From positions 1-7,900 of the forward strand of contig JACPHL010000261.1 in NCBI GenBank assembly GCA_016188625.1: a stretch of 7,900 nucleotides of DNA. Direction: 5' to 3'. Positions 1 through 6,649 of the stretch are shown here, in pieces. The translations under genes and the position numbers were made by a program. The notes below the pieces were generated by a model. It was not told the DNA's origin and did no database searches. It saw only the letters and a list, made by a program, of their open reading frames with translations. Numbering within the stretch: the first letter of the stretch is position 1; the number at the start of each line of letters is the position of its first letter. This DNA is from Candidatus Rokuibacteriota bacterium. Its GTDB lineage: Bacteria > Methylomirabilota > Methylomirabilia > Rokubacteriales > JACPHL01.

Positions 1-948
1 GCGGAGCGCCCGGAGGATCTGCCGCCCCGCGAACGGCGATGGGACCCGGAGGCCCGGGGCGTCGGTGACCGGGTTCTCCCACGGGGTGGTCGTCTCCGCC
101 TTCTCGCCCCAGGCCCTGACCACCGGGGCGCACCCCTCGGCCTGCACCGCGATGAGCGGGGGGCCCCCGTTCACCCAGCCGAGCGCGGCCAGCTCCTGGT
201 AGGCCTTGTGGATCCCGATGAGGCCGGTGCCACCGCCGCAGGGGTAGATCACCAGGTCCGGGGCGCGCCAGCCGAGCTGCTCGGCCAGCTCGAGCCCCAT
301 GGTCTTCTTCCCCTCGAGCCGGTACGGCTCCTTGAGCGTGGCCAGGTCGAACCACCCGAGGAGCGGCGCGGTCCGGGCGACGAGCGCCCCGGCCGTGGCG
401 ATGCTCCCCTCGACGGTGAAGACGTGGGCGCCGGCTAGCAAGGCCTCGGCGACCGCGGCCTGGGGGGTCTCGCGGGGGACCACCACCGCGACCGGGAGCC
501 CCGCCCGCGCGCCGTAGACCGCGGCCGCGCCGCCCGCGTTCCCGGCCGAGGGGATCATGAGCCCCCGCACCCCGAGCGCCTTGGCCCGGGTGATCGCCAT
601 CCCGAGGCCGCGGGCCTTGAAGGTGCCGGTGGGGTTCTGCCCCTCGTCTTTCGCCAGGAGCCGGTGGAGGCCGAGGTGCGCGCCGAGACGCGGCAGCGGA
701 AGGAGCGGGGTCCCGCCCTCCCCCAGCGTCACCGGCTCCTCCTCGGGGTCCAGGGGGAGCAACTCCCCGAAGCGGTACATCCCCGGAGGGCGCTCCCGGA
801 GCGCCTCGCGGGTCACGGCGCGGGCGATCCGGTCCAGATGGTAGCGGACCGCCAGCATCTGCCCGCACTCCTGGCAGACGGTCAGGAGCGCCGCGGGGTC
901 GTAAACCCTGCCACAGACCGAGCACTCCACGTGGCTCACGAAGCTCAT
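1..948 (-). CDS. thrC: Threonine synthase-like PLP-dependent enzyme, 3' end cut by window edge
   Basis: The 316 visible codons read without a stop from ATG at 948 to base 1, so the C-terminus is missing. Residues 9-28 carry two Cys-x-x-Cys pairs (C9/C12 and C25/C28), the N-terminal zinc-ribbon-like element of many bacterial threonine synthases. A fold-type II PLP enzyme follows: GEGGTPL at about 76-82, the PLP-lysine motif GTFKARG (K111), SAGNAGGAA near 134-142, and the glycine-rich phosphate loop PCGGGTGLIG at about 236-245. Threonine synthase converts O-phospho-L-homoserine to threonine and phosphate in the cytoplasm. Roughly 80-100 residues are expected beyond the edge. The start is favoured by the zinc ribbon immediately after it and a weak GGTGA about 7 bases upstream. 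Its ATG overlaps the TGA of the upstream ATPase fragment. Related PLP enzymes (cysteate synthase, threonine dehydratase-like proteins) share the fold, so the substrate is inferred. Confidence 0.82.
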   Translation of the reverse strand, partial: MSFVSHVECSVCGRVYDPAALLTVCQECGQMLAVRYHLDRIARAVTREALRERPPGMYRFGELLPLDPEEEPVTLGEGGTPLLPLPRLGAHLGLHRLLAKDEGQNPTGTFKARGLGMAITRAKALGVRGLMIPSAGNAGGAAAVYGARAGLPVAVVVPRETPQAAVAEALLAGAHVFTVEGSIATAGALVARTAPLLGWFDLATLKEPYRLEGKKTMGLELAEQLGWRAPDLVIYPCGGGTGLIGIHKAYQELAALGWVNGGPPLIAVQAEGCAPVVRAWGEKAETTTPWENPVTDAPGLRVPSPFAGRQILRALR

Positions 949-1259
949 CGTGATGTCACCGGGTGCTTGGCCCTCTGGGCGTCCAGGCGCCACAGGGCGC
1001 TGACCGGCAGGGCGTGAAGCTTGGGTCCAAAGCCAAGGGGCTCCGAGCCCATGTAGAGCAGCACGCCTCGATGAAATCGCTTGCCGGTGACCTCGGAGAA
1101 GAGACGCAGCGGTTTGAAGTCGTCTTCGGTCAGGGTCATAGCGGCCTTGACCTCGATCCCCACCACCCAGCCTCCTTGGGCCTCCAGGACAAGGTCTACG
1201 TCGTGCCCGGTCGAGGTGCGGTAGTGGAACATGGTAGGCTTCGTCTTACTCCAGGTCAA
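945..1259 (-). pseudogene. C-terminal remnant of an AAA+ ATPase with DUF4143 domain
   Basis: The 104 codons read from TTG at 1259 to TGA at 947-945. The protein has FHYRTSTGHDVDLVLE near residues 11-26 and GIEVKA near 34-39. This gives the Asp (D22) ... Glu-x-Lys (E36, K38) core typical of the PD-(D/E)XK-like C-terminal part of DUF4143 ATPases, proteins of about 400 residues often found as mobile or toxin-like accessory genes. The N-terminal AAA+ part, with Walker A and B, is absent. Upstream in frame is CAG and then TAG at 1265-1263. Family members, as I remember them, continue upstream of Gln-Leu-Thr-Trp-Ser, so the TAG probably interrupts an older gene. An AGGAGG at 1276-1271, 11 bases before the TTG, could still drive translation of the fragment as a small protein. 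Its stop overlaps the downstream start by ATGA, so coupled translation with the threonine synthase-like gene is possible. I favour a decayed remnant; a functional short ORF is the alternative. Confidence 0.65.
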
Positions 1260-1270
1260 CTGCTATGTAA

Positions 1271-1276
1271 CCTCCT
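1271..1276 (-). promoter_or_regulatory. Shine-Dalgarno-like AGGAGG before the ATPase fragment
   Basis: The minus strand reads AGGAGG here, 11 bases before the TTG at 1259. It lies in the only AT-rich patch of the neighbourhood (about 1266-1300), which on the minus strand also contains TAAAAT-type sequence just upstream. It is a perfect anti-SD match with slightly long spacing. It may be a true ribosome site for the fragment or a chance match; an in-frame TAG lies between it and the TTG, which does not prevent initiation at the TTG. Confidence 0.35.
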
Positions 1277-1299
1277 GTAAAATCGAGATAATTTTAACC

Positions 1300-1437
1300 A
1301 GAGCCCGCTGTGGCGGCGACCTGCGCGTCGTGGCCGTCGTGACAGAGCCCCATGCGGTGCGGCGGCTGCCGGGCTTTCTCGGGCTCGCCGCAGAGCCGCC
1401 GCCGCGCCCGGTCGCCGCCGTCGTGGCCGTTCCGTAA
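1300..1437 (+). pseudogene. Possible remnant of the C-terminal end of an IS91-family transposase
   Basis: About 46 codons in one frame, ending at TAA 1435-1437, read RCGGDLRVVAVVTEP, then a Val-Arg-Arg-Leu segment, then FLGLAAEPPPRP. This resembles the end of IS91/IS801-type Y2 transposases as I remember it: a Cys-Gly-Gly zinc-finger half, an Arg-Val-Ile-Ala strand, a helix ending in His-Leu-Gly-Leu, and a Pro-rich tail. The catalytic HUH and Tyr motifs and everything upstream are missing, and the frame enters from the antisense of the ATPase remnant at the AT-rich patch. If correct, this is a scar of a transposition or deletion that also truncated the neighbouring ATPase gene. The match is short and judged by memory only, so it could be chance in GC-rich DNA. 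Confidence 0.45.
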
Positions 1438-1587
1438 GCCGGGCCCCCCGGGGCGGCTCGCCGCGCCGGATCCGGCCGCGGTCTGGGCGCAGGCGCCTGG
1501 CCGGCCTGGCCCGGCCCGTCCACGCTGCCGGCCGCCCTGTCACCGGCCCCTTGCGCGCCCCGCTCGGGGGGTGCTACGCTCCGGTCA

Positions 1588-1606
1588 CCCGGGGCCTGCC
1601 CCCGGG
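1588..1606. repeat. GC-rich inverted repeat CCCGGGG / CCCCGGG
   Basis: The arms CCCGGGG (1588-1594) and CCCCGGG (1600-1606) are perfectly complementary around a 5-base loop, and a further CCCGGGGG copy lies at 1616-1623. It could form a strong hairpin in RNA from either strand about 100 bases before the first array gene. No T-run follows on either side, so a standard intrinsic terminator is not supported. In DNA this GC-rich it may have no function. Confidence 0.3.
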
Positions 1607-1661
1607 GGAAGGCGCCCGGGGGCTCGGGTGCGTCAGGCGGGGCCGATGAAAGAGGCGCTTT

Positions 1662-1676
1662 GAACTTGCTAGGTTC
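1662..1676. repeat. Short dyad GAACTT-gct-AGGTTC upstream of the array
   Basis: The 6-base arms pair with one G-T wobble around a 3-base centre, 23 bases before the first array ATG. It overlaps the end of a TTGAAC -35-like sequence. The position would suit an operator or a small leader hairpin, but the dyad is short and has no partner copy, so its function is unknown. Confidence 0.2.
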
Positions 1677-1699
1677 TTGGCGCGGCTCGGAAAGGTGAC

Positions 1700-2971
1700 A
1701 TGGTGCAGGCTGGCTGGCTCGCTGGTCGCCCTGCTCGCTGCCCTCTGCGAGTCCGAGCGGCCCTGGCCGCTCTCCTCGTCGGAGTCTTCTCGCTGGGCCC
1801 TGTCCGTGAGGCGGAAGCGCAGCGTCCGCTCCTCGTCGGCGCCTCGATTTCCCGGACCGGGGCCTACGCCGAGCTGGCACCGGCGCTGCAGCACGGGTAT
1901 CGACTCTGCGTCAAGCACGCGAACGAGAAGGGCGGCGTTATGGGGCGGCCGCTCCAGCTCGTCATCGAGGACGATCGCTCGGAGCCCGCCACCGCGGCCC
2001 GCCTTTACGAGCGGTTCATCACGCAGGACCGGGTGGACGCCCTGCTGGGGCCGTACTCCTCGCCGATCACCGAGGCCGTGGCGGACGTCGCGGAGAAGCA
2101 CCGAATGCCCCTGGTGGCCAGCGGGGCCGCCGCGACCTCGATCTTCAAGAAGGGGCGCCGGTACGTGTTCATGTTGGTCTCGCCGGCCGAGGTGTATCTC
2201 GAGGGACTCGTGGACATGGCCGCCCGCCGCGGCCTGAGGACCCTGGCGCTGATCCACGAGGACACACTGTTCCCCCGGGCGATCGCCGAGGGCACGGTCG
2301 CGCTGGCGAGGACGCGCGGGCTCTCGGTTGTCGCGGTCGAGGCCTATCCGCGGGGAACGAAGGACTTCTCCGGGCCGCTCATGCGGATCCGCGACGCCAA
2401 CCCCGACGTCCTCGGGGCCGGCACGTACTTCGACGACGCGGTCGCCATCACTCGCCAGCTCGAGCGCGTCGACCTCAACCCCAAGATGTTCGCGGCGACG
2501 GTGGGCAGCGACTTCCCCAAGTTCTACACCGAACTCGGCCGCACGGCCGAGTTCGTCTACGGCAATTCCCAGTGGGAGCCGGATCTCGTGGCGCTGCTGC
2601 GGGCCGGCGGCCGGATCCCGGTGACCCGTCGATACCCGGGCGCGCGCGAGTTCGTCGAGGCCCACCGGAGGGAATTCCCCGGCGTCGCCATCTCCTACCA
2701 CACGGCCCAGGGCTACGGGGGCTGCCAGGTGTTCGTCGAGGCGGTCCGGCGCGCCGACTCGCTCGACGGGCCGAAGGTCAGGGACGCCCTCCTCAAGATG
2801 GACCTCAATACCGTCTTCGGCCCCTTCAAGGTGGATGCCGACGGCGTGCAGATCGCCCACAAGATGCTGATGTTCCAGTGGCAGGACGGCAAGAAGGTGA
2901 TCGTCTGGCCCGACGAGCTGGCCCCCGACAAGCCCCGCTTCCCGACGCCGCCATGGAGTCAACGACCATGA
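1700..2971 (+). CDS. ABC transporter substrate-binding protein, LivK-like, array copy 1
   Basis: This 423-residue secreted protein is a type I periplasmic binding protein (Peripla_BP_6) that should capture a small ligand, probably an amino acid or carboxylate, for an ABC permease. The signal peptide has an arginine-rich n-region (to about residue 19), a hydrophobic AALAALLVGVFSLG, and a likely cut after Ala-Glu-Ala at 40. There is no lipobox cysteine. Lobe 1 has GASISRTGAY (47-56), HGYRLCVKHANEKGG and GPYSSPITEA; lobe 2 has EDTLF and GTYFDDAVAITRQ. Residues expected near the ligand by comparison with E. coli LIV-binding protein are S121, T146, Y243 and D271. The two mature cysteines are C70 and C342. 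The N-terminus is 13 residues longer than in the other copies, and there is an extra Leu before RAGG. AAAGGTG lies only a few bases before ATG 1700; the next codon, GTG 1703, would have better spacing and is an alternative start. Its stop overlaps the next start by ATGA. The ligand is unknown. Confidence 0.93.
   Translation: MVQAGWLAGRPARCPLRVRAALAALLVGVFSLGPVREAEAQRPLLVGASISRTGAYAELAPALQHGYRLCVKHANEKGGVMGRPLQLVIEDDRSEPATAARLYERFITQDRVDALLGPYSSPITEAVADVAEKHRMPLVASGAAATSIFKKGRRYVFMLVSPAEVYLEGLVDMAARRGLRTLALIHEDTLFPRAIAEGTVALARTRGLSVVAVEAYPRGTKDFSGPLMRIRDANPDVLGAGTYFDDAVAITRQLERVDLNPKMFAATVGSDFPKFYTELGRTAEFVYGNSQWEPDLVALLRAGGRIPVTRRYPGAREFVEAHRREFPGVAISYHTAQGYGGCQVFVEAVRRADSLDGPKVRDALLKMDLNTVFGPFKVDADGVQIAHKMLMFQWQDGKKVIVWPDELAPDKPRFPTPPWSQRP
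2955..2958 (+). promoter_or_regulatory. SD-like GGAG inside copy 1 tail, serving copy 2
   Basis: The codons for the conserved Trp-Ser (TGG AGT) supply GGAG, followed by 9 bases and then the ATG at 2968, which overlaps the TGA at 2969-2971. The same layout recurs at the next three junctions, which supports a real coupling or reinitiation site. It also makes 2968 a better start than the in-frame ATG at 2953, which would place the SD after the start. Confidence 0.55.
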
Positions 2972-4197
2972 AACGATTCGGCAGCGCGTTTGCCGCAGGC
3001 CTGGTCTCCCTCTCGTCCTGGATCGGTCTGGCTGCAGTCGCGCAGGCGCAGCCACCGATTCGCATCGGCGCGTCGCTGTCGCAGACCGGACCCTATGCGG
3101 CTCCCGGCCAGAACCAGCTTCGGGGCTACCGGCTCTGCGTGAAGCACACCAATGAGAAGGGCGGAGTTCTGGGGCGGAAGCTCGAGCTGGTCGTCGAGGA
3201 TGACCAGTCCCAGCCCGCCATCGCCGCCCGCATCTACGAGAAGCTCATCACGCAGGACAGGGTCGACGCGATCCTCGGGCCTTACGCCTCGCCCATCACC
3301 GAGGCGGTGGCCGATGTGAACGAGAGGCACCGGATGCCGATGGTCGCCACCCAGGGCGCCGCCACGTCGACCTATCGGAAGGGACGGAAGTTCGTCTTCA
3401 TGGTGCCGTCCGCGGCCGAGGTGTACCTGGAGGGGGTCATCGAGATCGCCGCGAAGCGGGGCCTGAAGACGGTAGCCGTCGTCGGCGAGGACACGCTGTT
3501 CGCTCAGGCGGTGGCCCAGGGGACTGCCGACCTGGCGAGGAAGAAGGGGCTCGAGGTGGTCTTCGTGGCGGCGTACCCGAAGGGAGCCACCGACTTCACC
3601 GCAATCCTGACCAAGGTGCGGGCGGCGAACCCGGACGTGTTCGGCGCCGCCACCTATTTCGACGATGCCGTGGCCATCACCCGACAGCTGAAAGAGCTGG
3701 ACGTGAACCCAAGGATGTTCGCGGTGACGGTCGGCGGAGATCTTCTGAAGTTCTACGGGGTGCTGGGGCGAACCGCGGAGTTCGTCTATGGAGCGTCGCA
3801 GTGGCTGCCCGAGCTGGTCACCGTGCGGGCGGGCGGGTTGATTCCCATCGCGCGACAGTACCCCGGCGCCCGAGAGTTCTTCGAGTCCTACAAGAATGAG
3901 TTCCCCGGGGCCGATTTCTCCTACCATGCCGCCGGGGGCTACAGCGGTTGTCAGATCCTCGTGGAGGCCATCAAGCGCGCGGGCTCCCTGGACGGCGACA
4001 AGATCCGGAACGCCATCCTCAAGATGGACCTCAACACCGTCTACGGCGGCTTCAAGGTGGACCCGGACGGCTTCCAGATCGCGCACAAGATGGTGACGTT
4101 CCAGTGGCAGGACGGCAAGAAGGTGATCGTCTGGCCCGACGAGCTGGCGCCCGGCAAGCCGCGCTTCCCGACGCCGCCGTGGAGCCAGCGGCAATGA
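2968..4197 (+). CDS. ABC transporter substrate-binding protein, LivK-like, array copy 2
   Basis: This 409-residue Peripla_BP_6 protein is predicted to be periplasmic. The signal peptide has a Lys-Arg start, a hydrophobic core around residues 7-24, and cleavage after Ala-Gln-Ala at 27. The mature protein begins QPPIRIGASLSQTGPY. It continues with LRGYRLCVKHTNEKGG (about 51-66), VVEDDQSQP, ITQDRVDAILGPYASPIT (94-111), GAATST, EDTLF (174-178) and TYFDDAVAITRQ (229-240). It ends with the family tail WPDELAPGKPRFPTPPW (389-405). By comparison with LIV-binding protein, S108, T133, Y230 and D258 are candidate ligand contacts and are all present. C57 and C328 are the only cysteines. The start at 2968 (ATGA overlap) is chosen over ATG 2953 because the other junctions share exactly this geometry. 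The frame is open far upstream of 2953 only as a shadow of copy 1. The specific ligand cannot be read from the sequence. Confidence 0.95.
   Translation: MKRFGSAFAAGLVSLSSWIGLAAVAQAQPPIRIGASLSQTGPYAAPGQNQLRGYRLCVKHTNEKGGVLGRKLELVVEDDQSQPAIAARIYEKLITQDRVDAILGPYASPITEAVADVNERHRMPMVATQGAATSTYRKGRKFVFMVPSAAEVYLEGVIEIAAKRGLKTVAVVGEDTLFAQAVAQGTADLARKKGLEVVFVAAYPKGATDFTAILTKVRAANPDVFGAATYFDDAVAITRQLKELDVNPRMFAVTVGGDLLKFYGVLGRTAEFVYGASQWLPELVTVRAGGLIPIARQYPGAREFFESYKNEFPGADFSYHAAGGYSGCQILVEAIKRAGSLDGDKIRNAILKMDLNTVYGGFKVDPDGFQIAHKMVTFQWQDGKKVIVWPDELAPGKPRFPTPPWSQRQ
4181..4184 (+). promoter_or_regulatory. SD-like GGAG inside copy 2 tail, serving copy 3
   Basis: TGG AGC of the Trp-Ser tail codons gives GGAG nine bases before ATG 4194, which overlaps TGA 4195-4197. 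The spacing is identical to the preceding junction. Confidence 0.55.
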
Positions 4198-5423
4198 GAA
4201 GGACCTGCAGCGCTGTCAGCGCGTCGTGCGTCGCGATAGCCCTCTGGATCGGTCTCTGGGCGACAGCCGACGCGCAGCCGCCGATCCGCATCGGCGCCTC
4301 CCTCTCGCAGAGCGGGGCCTACGCGGCCCTGAGTCAGAACCAGGTGGGTCGCGGGTACCCGCTCTGCCTCAAGCACACGAACGAGCAGGGGGGCGTCCTG
4401 GGACGGAAGCTCGAGCTGGTCCTGGAAGACGATCAGTCTCAGCCGAGCACGGCCGCCCGTATCTACGAGAAGCTCATCACGCAGGACAAGGTGGATTTCG
4501 TGCTCGGCCCATACGGCTCCCCCATGACCGCGACCGTGGCCGAGGTGGTCGAGAAGCACCGGATGCCGATGGTCGCGAACGCCGCCACGACCTCGCTCTT
4601 CAAGAAGGGCCGGAGGTTCATCTTCATGGTGCCTCCCCCAGGAGAAGTCTTCCTGGAGGGTCTCATCGACATGGCCGCAAAGAAGGGCCTGAAGACGGTG
4701 GCCGTCATCCACGAGGACACACTCTTCGCCACGACAGCCGCTCAGGGCGCCGTCGAGCTGGCGCGGAAGAAGGGGCTCGAGGTCGTCCTCGTCCAGTCAT
4801 ACTCGAAGGGCACCGCCGACTTCACGGGGCTCCTGACCAAGGTCCGGGCAGCGACGCCCGATGTCCTGGCGGCGGGATCGTACTTGGAAGACGCGGTGGC
4901 CATCACCCGCCAGCTCAGAGAGCTGAACGTGAACCCGAAGATGTACGGGGTGACTATCGGCGGGGCTCAGCCCAAATTCTACGAGGCGCTCGGACGGATC
5001 GCAGAATTCGTCTACGGAAACTCGGCATGGGAGCCTGAGCTGGTGACGCTGCGGGCCGGTGGATTGATTCCCGTCGCCCGTCAGTATCCCGGAGCGCGGG
5101 AGTTCGTCGAGGCCCACAAGAAGGAGTACCCCGGGGCCGATCTCTCGTACACGACCGCCGCTGGCTACGGCGGCTGCCAGGTGCTGATGGAGGCGGTCAA
5201 GCGCGCCGGCTCCCTGGACCGAGAGAAGGTCCGGGACGCAATTCTGAAGCTGGACTTCAACACCGTCTACGGCCCGTTCAAGGTGGACCCTGACGGCTTG
5301 CAGATCGGCCACAAGATGCTCACGCTCCAGTGGCAGGACGGCAAGAAGGTCATCGTCTGGCCCGACGAGCTGGCGCCCGGCAAGCCGCGCTTCCCGACAC
5401 CACCGTGGAATCAACGACAATGA
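4194..5423 (+). CDS. ABC transporter substrate-binding protein, LivK-like, array copy 3
   Basis: This 409-residue Peripla_BP_6 protein has a signal peptide with an Arg-Arg start, a hydrophobic CVAIALWIGLWA and likely cleavage after Ala-Asp-Ala at 27. The cysteines at 5 and 12 lie in the signal and do not form a convincing lipobox. It differs from copy 2 by one added residue near 51-54 (QVGRGYP in place of QLRGYR) and one lost residue in ANAATTS (128-134). The total length is therefore unchanged. Candidate pocket residues are S109, T133 and Y230; the acidic residue found at 258 in copies 1 and 2 is Ala here (GGAQPKFY), and the YFDD motif reads YLED. The RGYRLC arginine is replaced by proline. 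The mature cysteines C58 and C328 are kept. It is translationally coupled on both sides by ATGA. A changed ligand range is inferred; the general role as a solute receptor for an ABC importer is firm. Confidence 0.95.
   Translation: MRRTCSAVSASCVAIALWIGLWATADAQPPIRIGASLSQSGAYAALSQNQVGRGYPLCLKHTNEQGGVLGRKLELVLEDDQSQPSTAARIYEKLITQDKVDFVLGPYGSPMTATVAEVVEKHRMPMVANAATTSLFKKGRRFIFMVPPPGEVFLEGLIDMAAKKGLKTVAVIHEDTLFATTAAQGAVELARKKGLEVVLVQSYSKGTADFTGLLTKVRAATPDVLAAGSYLEDAVAITRQLRELNVNPKMYGVTIGGAQPKFYEALGRIAEFVYGNSAWEPELVTLRAGGLIPVARQYPGAREFVEAHKKEYPGADLSYTTAAGYGGCQVLMEAVKRAGSLDREKVRDAILKLDFNTVYGPFKVDPDGLQIGHKMLTLQWQDGKKVIVWPDELAPGKPRFPTPPWNQRQ
5407..5410 (+). promoter_or_regulatory. SD-like GGAA inside copy 3 tail, serving copy 4
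   Basis: TGG AAT (Trp-Asn) gives GGAA in place of GGAG, with the same 9-base spacing to ATG 5420 and the same ATGA overlap (TGA 5421-5423). This is the weakest of the four embedded sites, so copy 4 may depend more on direct reinitiation by terminating ribosomes. Confidence 0.45.
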
Positions 5424-6649
5424 GCAAGTTCGGCAAGGCGCTCGTCGCGATTGTCATGATCATCGCGCCGCCGATCGCTCTTATTGCGGTCGCGCAGGCT
5501 CAGCCCCAGATCCGTATTGGCGCGTCGGCGTCCAAGACCGGGACGTATGCGGCCCTGGGGCAGAACCAGCTCCGCGGGTATGAGCTCTGCGTCAAGCACA
5601 CGAACGAGAAGGGGGGCCTCCTGGGACGGAAGCTCGAGCTCGTCGCGGAAGACGATCAGTCTCAGCCCGCGACCGCCGTCCGCATCTACGAACGGCTCAT
5701 CACCCAGGACAAGGTCGACCTCGTTCTCGGCCCGTATGGCTCGCCGATGACTGCGCCCGTGGCTGACTTGACCAAGAGGTACAGGACGCCAATGGTGGCG
5801 CCAACGCTCGGCACCGCCTCGGTCGTAAAGGAGGGACGAGGGTACATCTTTCAGGTGTATTCGCCCTCGGAGGTTTACCTGGAGGGCTTCATCGAGCTGG
5901 TCGCTCGACATGGGCTCAAGACCATCGCCCTGATCGGCGAGGACAGCCTCTTCCCGCAGGCGGCGGTCAAGGGCGCCACGGAACTGGCGAGGAAGAGAGG
6001 GCTCCAGGTAGTCTTCACCGAGGCATACCCCAGAGGGAACACCGATTTTTCGGCGATTCTGAGCCGGGCTCGGGCCGCGGCTCCCGATGCGCTCGGCGCC
6101 GCCACCTTCTTCGAGGACGCAGTCGCCATCACCCGGCAGATGAAAGAGCTGGACCTCAACCCCAGGATGTACGCCGCGACGGTCGGCGTAGGTCAGCCGG
6201 AGTTCTACAAGCTGCTCGGAAAGAGCGCGGAGTTCGTCTACGGACCCTCGCAGTGGGAGCCCGAGTTCGTGACGATCCGGGCCGGTGGATTGATCCCCAT
6301 CGCGCGCCAGTACCCGGGGGCGCGGGAGTTCGTCGAGGCTCACAGCCGGGAGTATCCCGGTGCCGACCTCTCCTATCAGACCGCCGCCGGCTACGCGGGC
6401 TGCCAGGTCCTGGCGGAGGCCGTCAAGCGCGCCGGCTCCCTGGACCGGGAGAAAGTCAGGGACGCGATCCTGAAGCTCGACTTCAACACCGTGTTCGGCG
6501 CGTTCAAGGTGGACGCGAACGGTCTTCAGATCGCGCACAAGATGGTGACGATCCAGTGGCAGGACGGCAAGCGGGTCATCGTCTGGCCCGAAGAGCTGGC
6601 GCCCGGCAAGCCGCGCTTTCCGACGCCGCCGTGGAGCCAGCGGCAATGA
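5420..6649 (+). CDS. ABC transporter substrate-binding protein, LivK-like, array copy 4, divergent pocket
   Basis: This 409-residue Peripla_BP_6 protein has a signal peptide with a Lys-rich start, a long hydrophobic stretch (about 8-24) and cleavage after Ala-Gln-Ala at 27. The scaffold motifs are conserved: GASASKTGTY, LRGYELCVKHTNEKGG, LGPYGSPMT, EDSLF, FFEDAVAITRQ, RAGGLIPIARQYPGAREF and the common tail. It is the most altered copy where ligand contacts are expected. The loop is APTLGTASVV rather than GAATS, so Ala stands at the usual Thr position (133). Phe replaces Tyr at 230, and GVGQ (256-259) lacks the acidic residue of copies 1 and 2. The Lys-Lys of the loop is changed to Lys-Glu, followed by GRGYIFQV. 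C57 and C328 remain. Its last third (AVKRAGSLDREKVRDAILKL) is almost the same as in copy 3, suggesting recent duplication or conversion. It may bind a chemically different ligand from its neighbours. Confidence 0.95.
   Translation: MSKFGKALVAIVMIIAPPIALIAVAQAQPQIRIGASASKTGTYAALGQNQLRGYELCVKHTNEKGGLLGRKLELVAEDDQSQPATAVRIYERLITQDKVDLVLGPYGSPMTAPVADLTKRYRTPMVAPTLGTASVVKEGRGYIFQVYSPSEVYLEGFIELVARHGLKTIALIGEDSLFPQAAVKGATELARKRGLQVVFTEAYPRGNTDFSAILSRARAAAPDALGAATFFEDAVAITRQMKELDLNPRMYAATVGVGQPEFYKLLGKSAEFVYGPSQWEPEFVTIRAGGLIPIARQYPGAREFVEAHSREYPGADLSYQTAAGYAGCQVLAEAVKRAGSLDREKVRDAILKLDFNTVFGAFKVDANGLQIAHKMVTIQWQDGKRVIVWPEELAPGKPRFPTPPWSQRQ
6633..6636 (+). promoter_or_regulatory. SD-like GGAG inside copy 4 tail, serving copy 5
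   Basis: TGG AGC gives GGAG nine bases before ATG 6646, which overlaps TGA 6647-6649. The junction DNA around it is nearly identical to the copy 2/3 junction. Confidence 0.55.

Larger units (their letters stand above)
1266..1699. other. Gene-poor interval between minus-strand genes and the plus-strand array
   Basis: There is no intact gene in these 434 bases. The left end (about 1266-1300) is AT-rich and contains TAAAAT, a 7-base spacer and ATTTTA (1278-1296), a perfect 6-bp inverted repeat. Bases 1300-1437 resemble the end of an IS91-type transposase. From 1438 to about 1640 the sequence is extremely GC-rich, with CCGG and CCCGGGG repeats and no convincing coding frame. Near the array start there is a TTGAAC at 1660-1665, but no matching -10 element at the usual distance. 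No sigma-70 promoter can be called with confidence, although the array's transcript must start in or near this interval unless it has none of its own. Confidence 0.6.

Noticed and set aside
1660-1695. Sigma-70 promoter with TTGAAC as the -35 element for the array
   Set aside because: No TATAAT-like sequence lies 16-18 bases downstream; that stretch is CGCGGCTCGG-type DNA.
1677-2237. TTG-started frame whose first 25 residues look like a signal peptide, overlapping the start of copy 1
   Set aside because: Downstream it becomes Ser/Arg-rich nonsense, while the frame starting at 1700 has its own adequate signal peptide and an intact binding protein. A past frameshift in the signal region is possible but not needed.
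2572-2967. Upstream extension of array copy 2 as a much longer (541-residue) protein
   Set aside because: The extra part is copy 1 read in another frame and shows no binding-protein motifs. The signal peptide begins at 2968, and all other junctions start at the same relative place. The same applies to extensions before 4194, 5420 and 6646.
2959-4194. Long open frame on the minus strand opposite copy 2, and similar ones opposite the other copies (for example 5411-6646 and 1574-3055)
   Set aside because: Their residue composition is typical of the antisense of GC-biased codons (rich in Arg, Gly, Leu, His and Val), they show no recognizable domain, and they mirror the array genes almost base for base.
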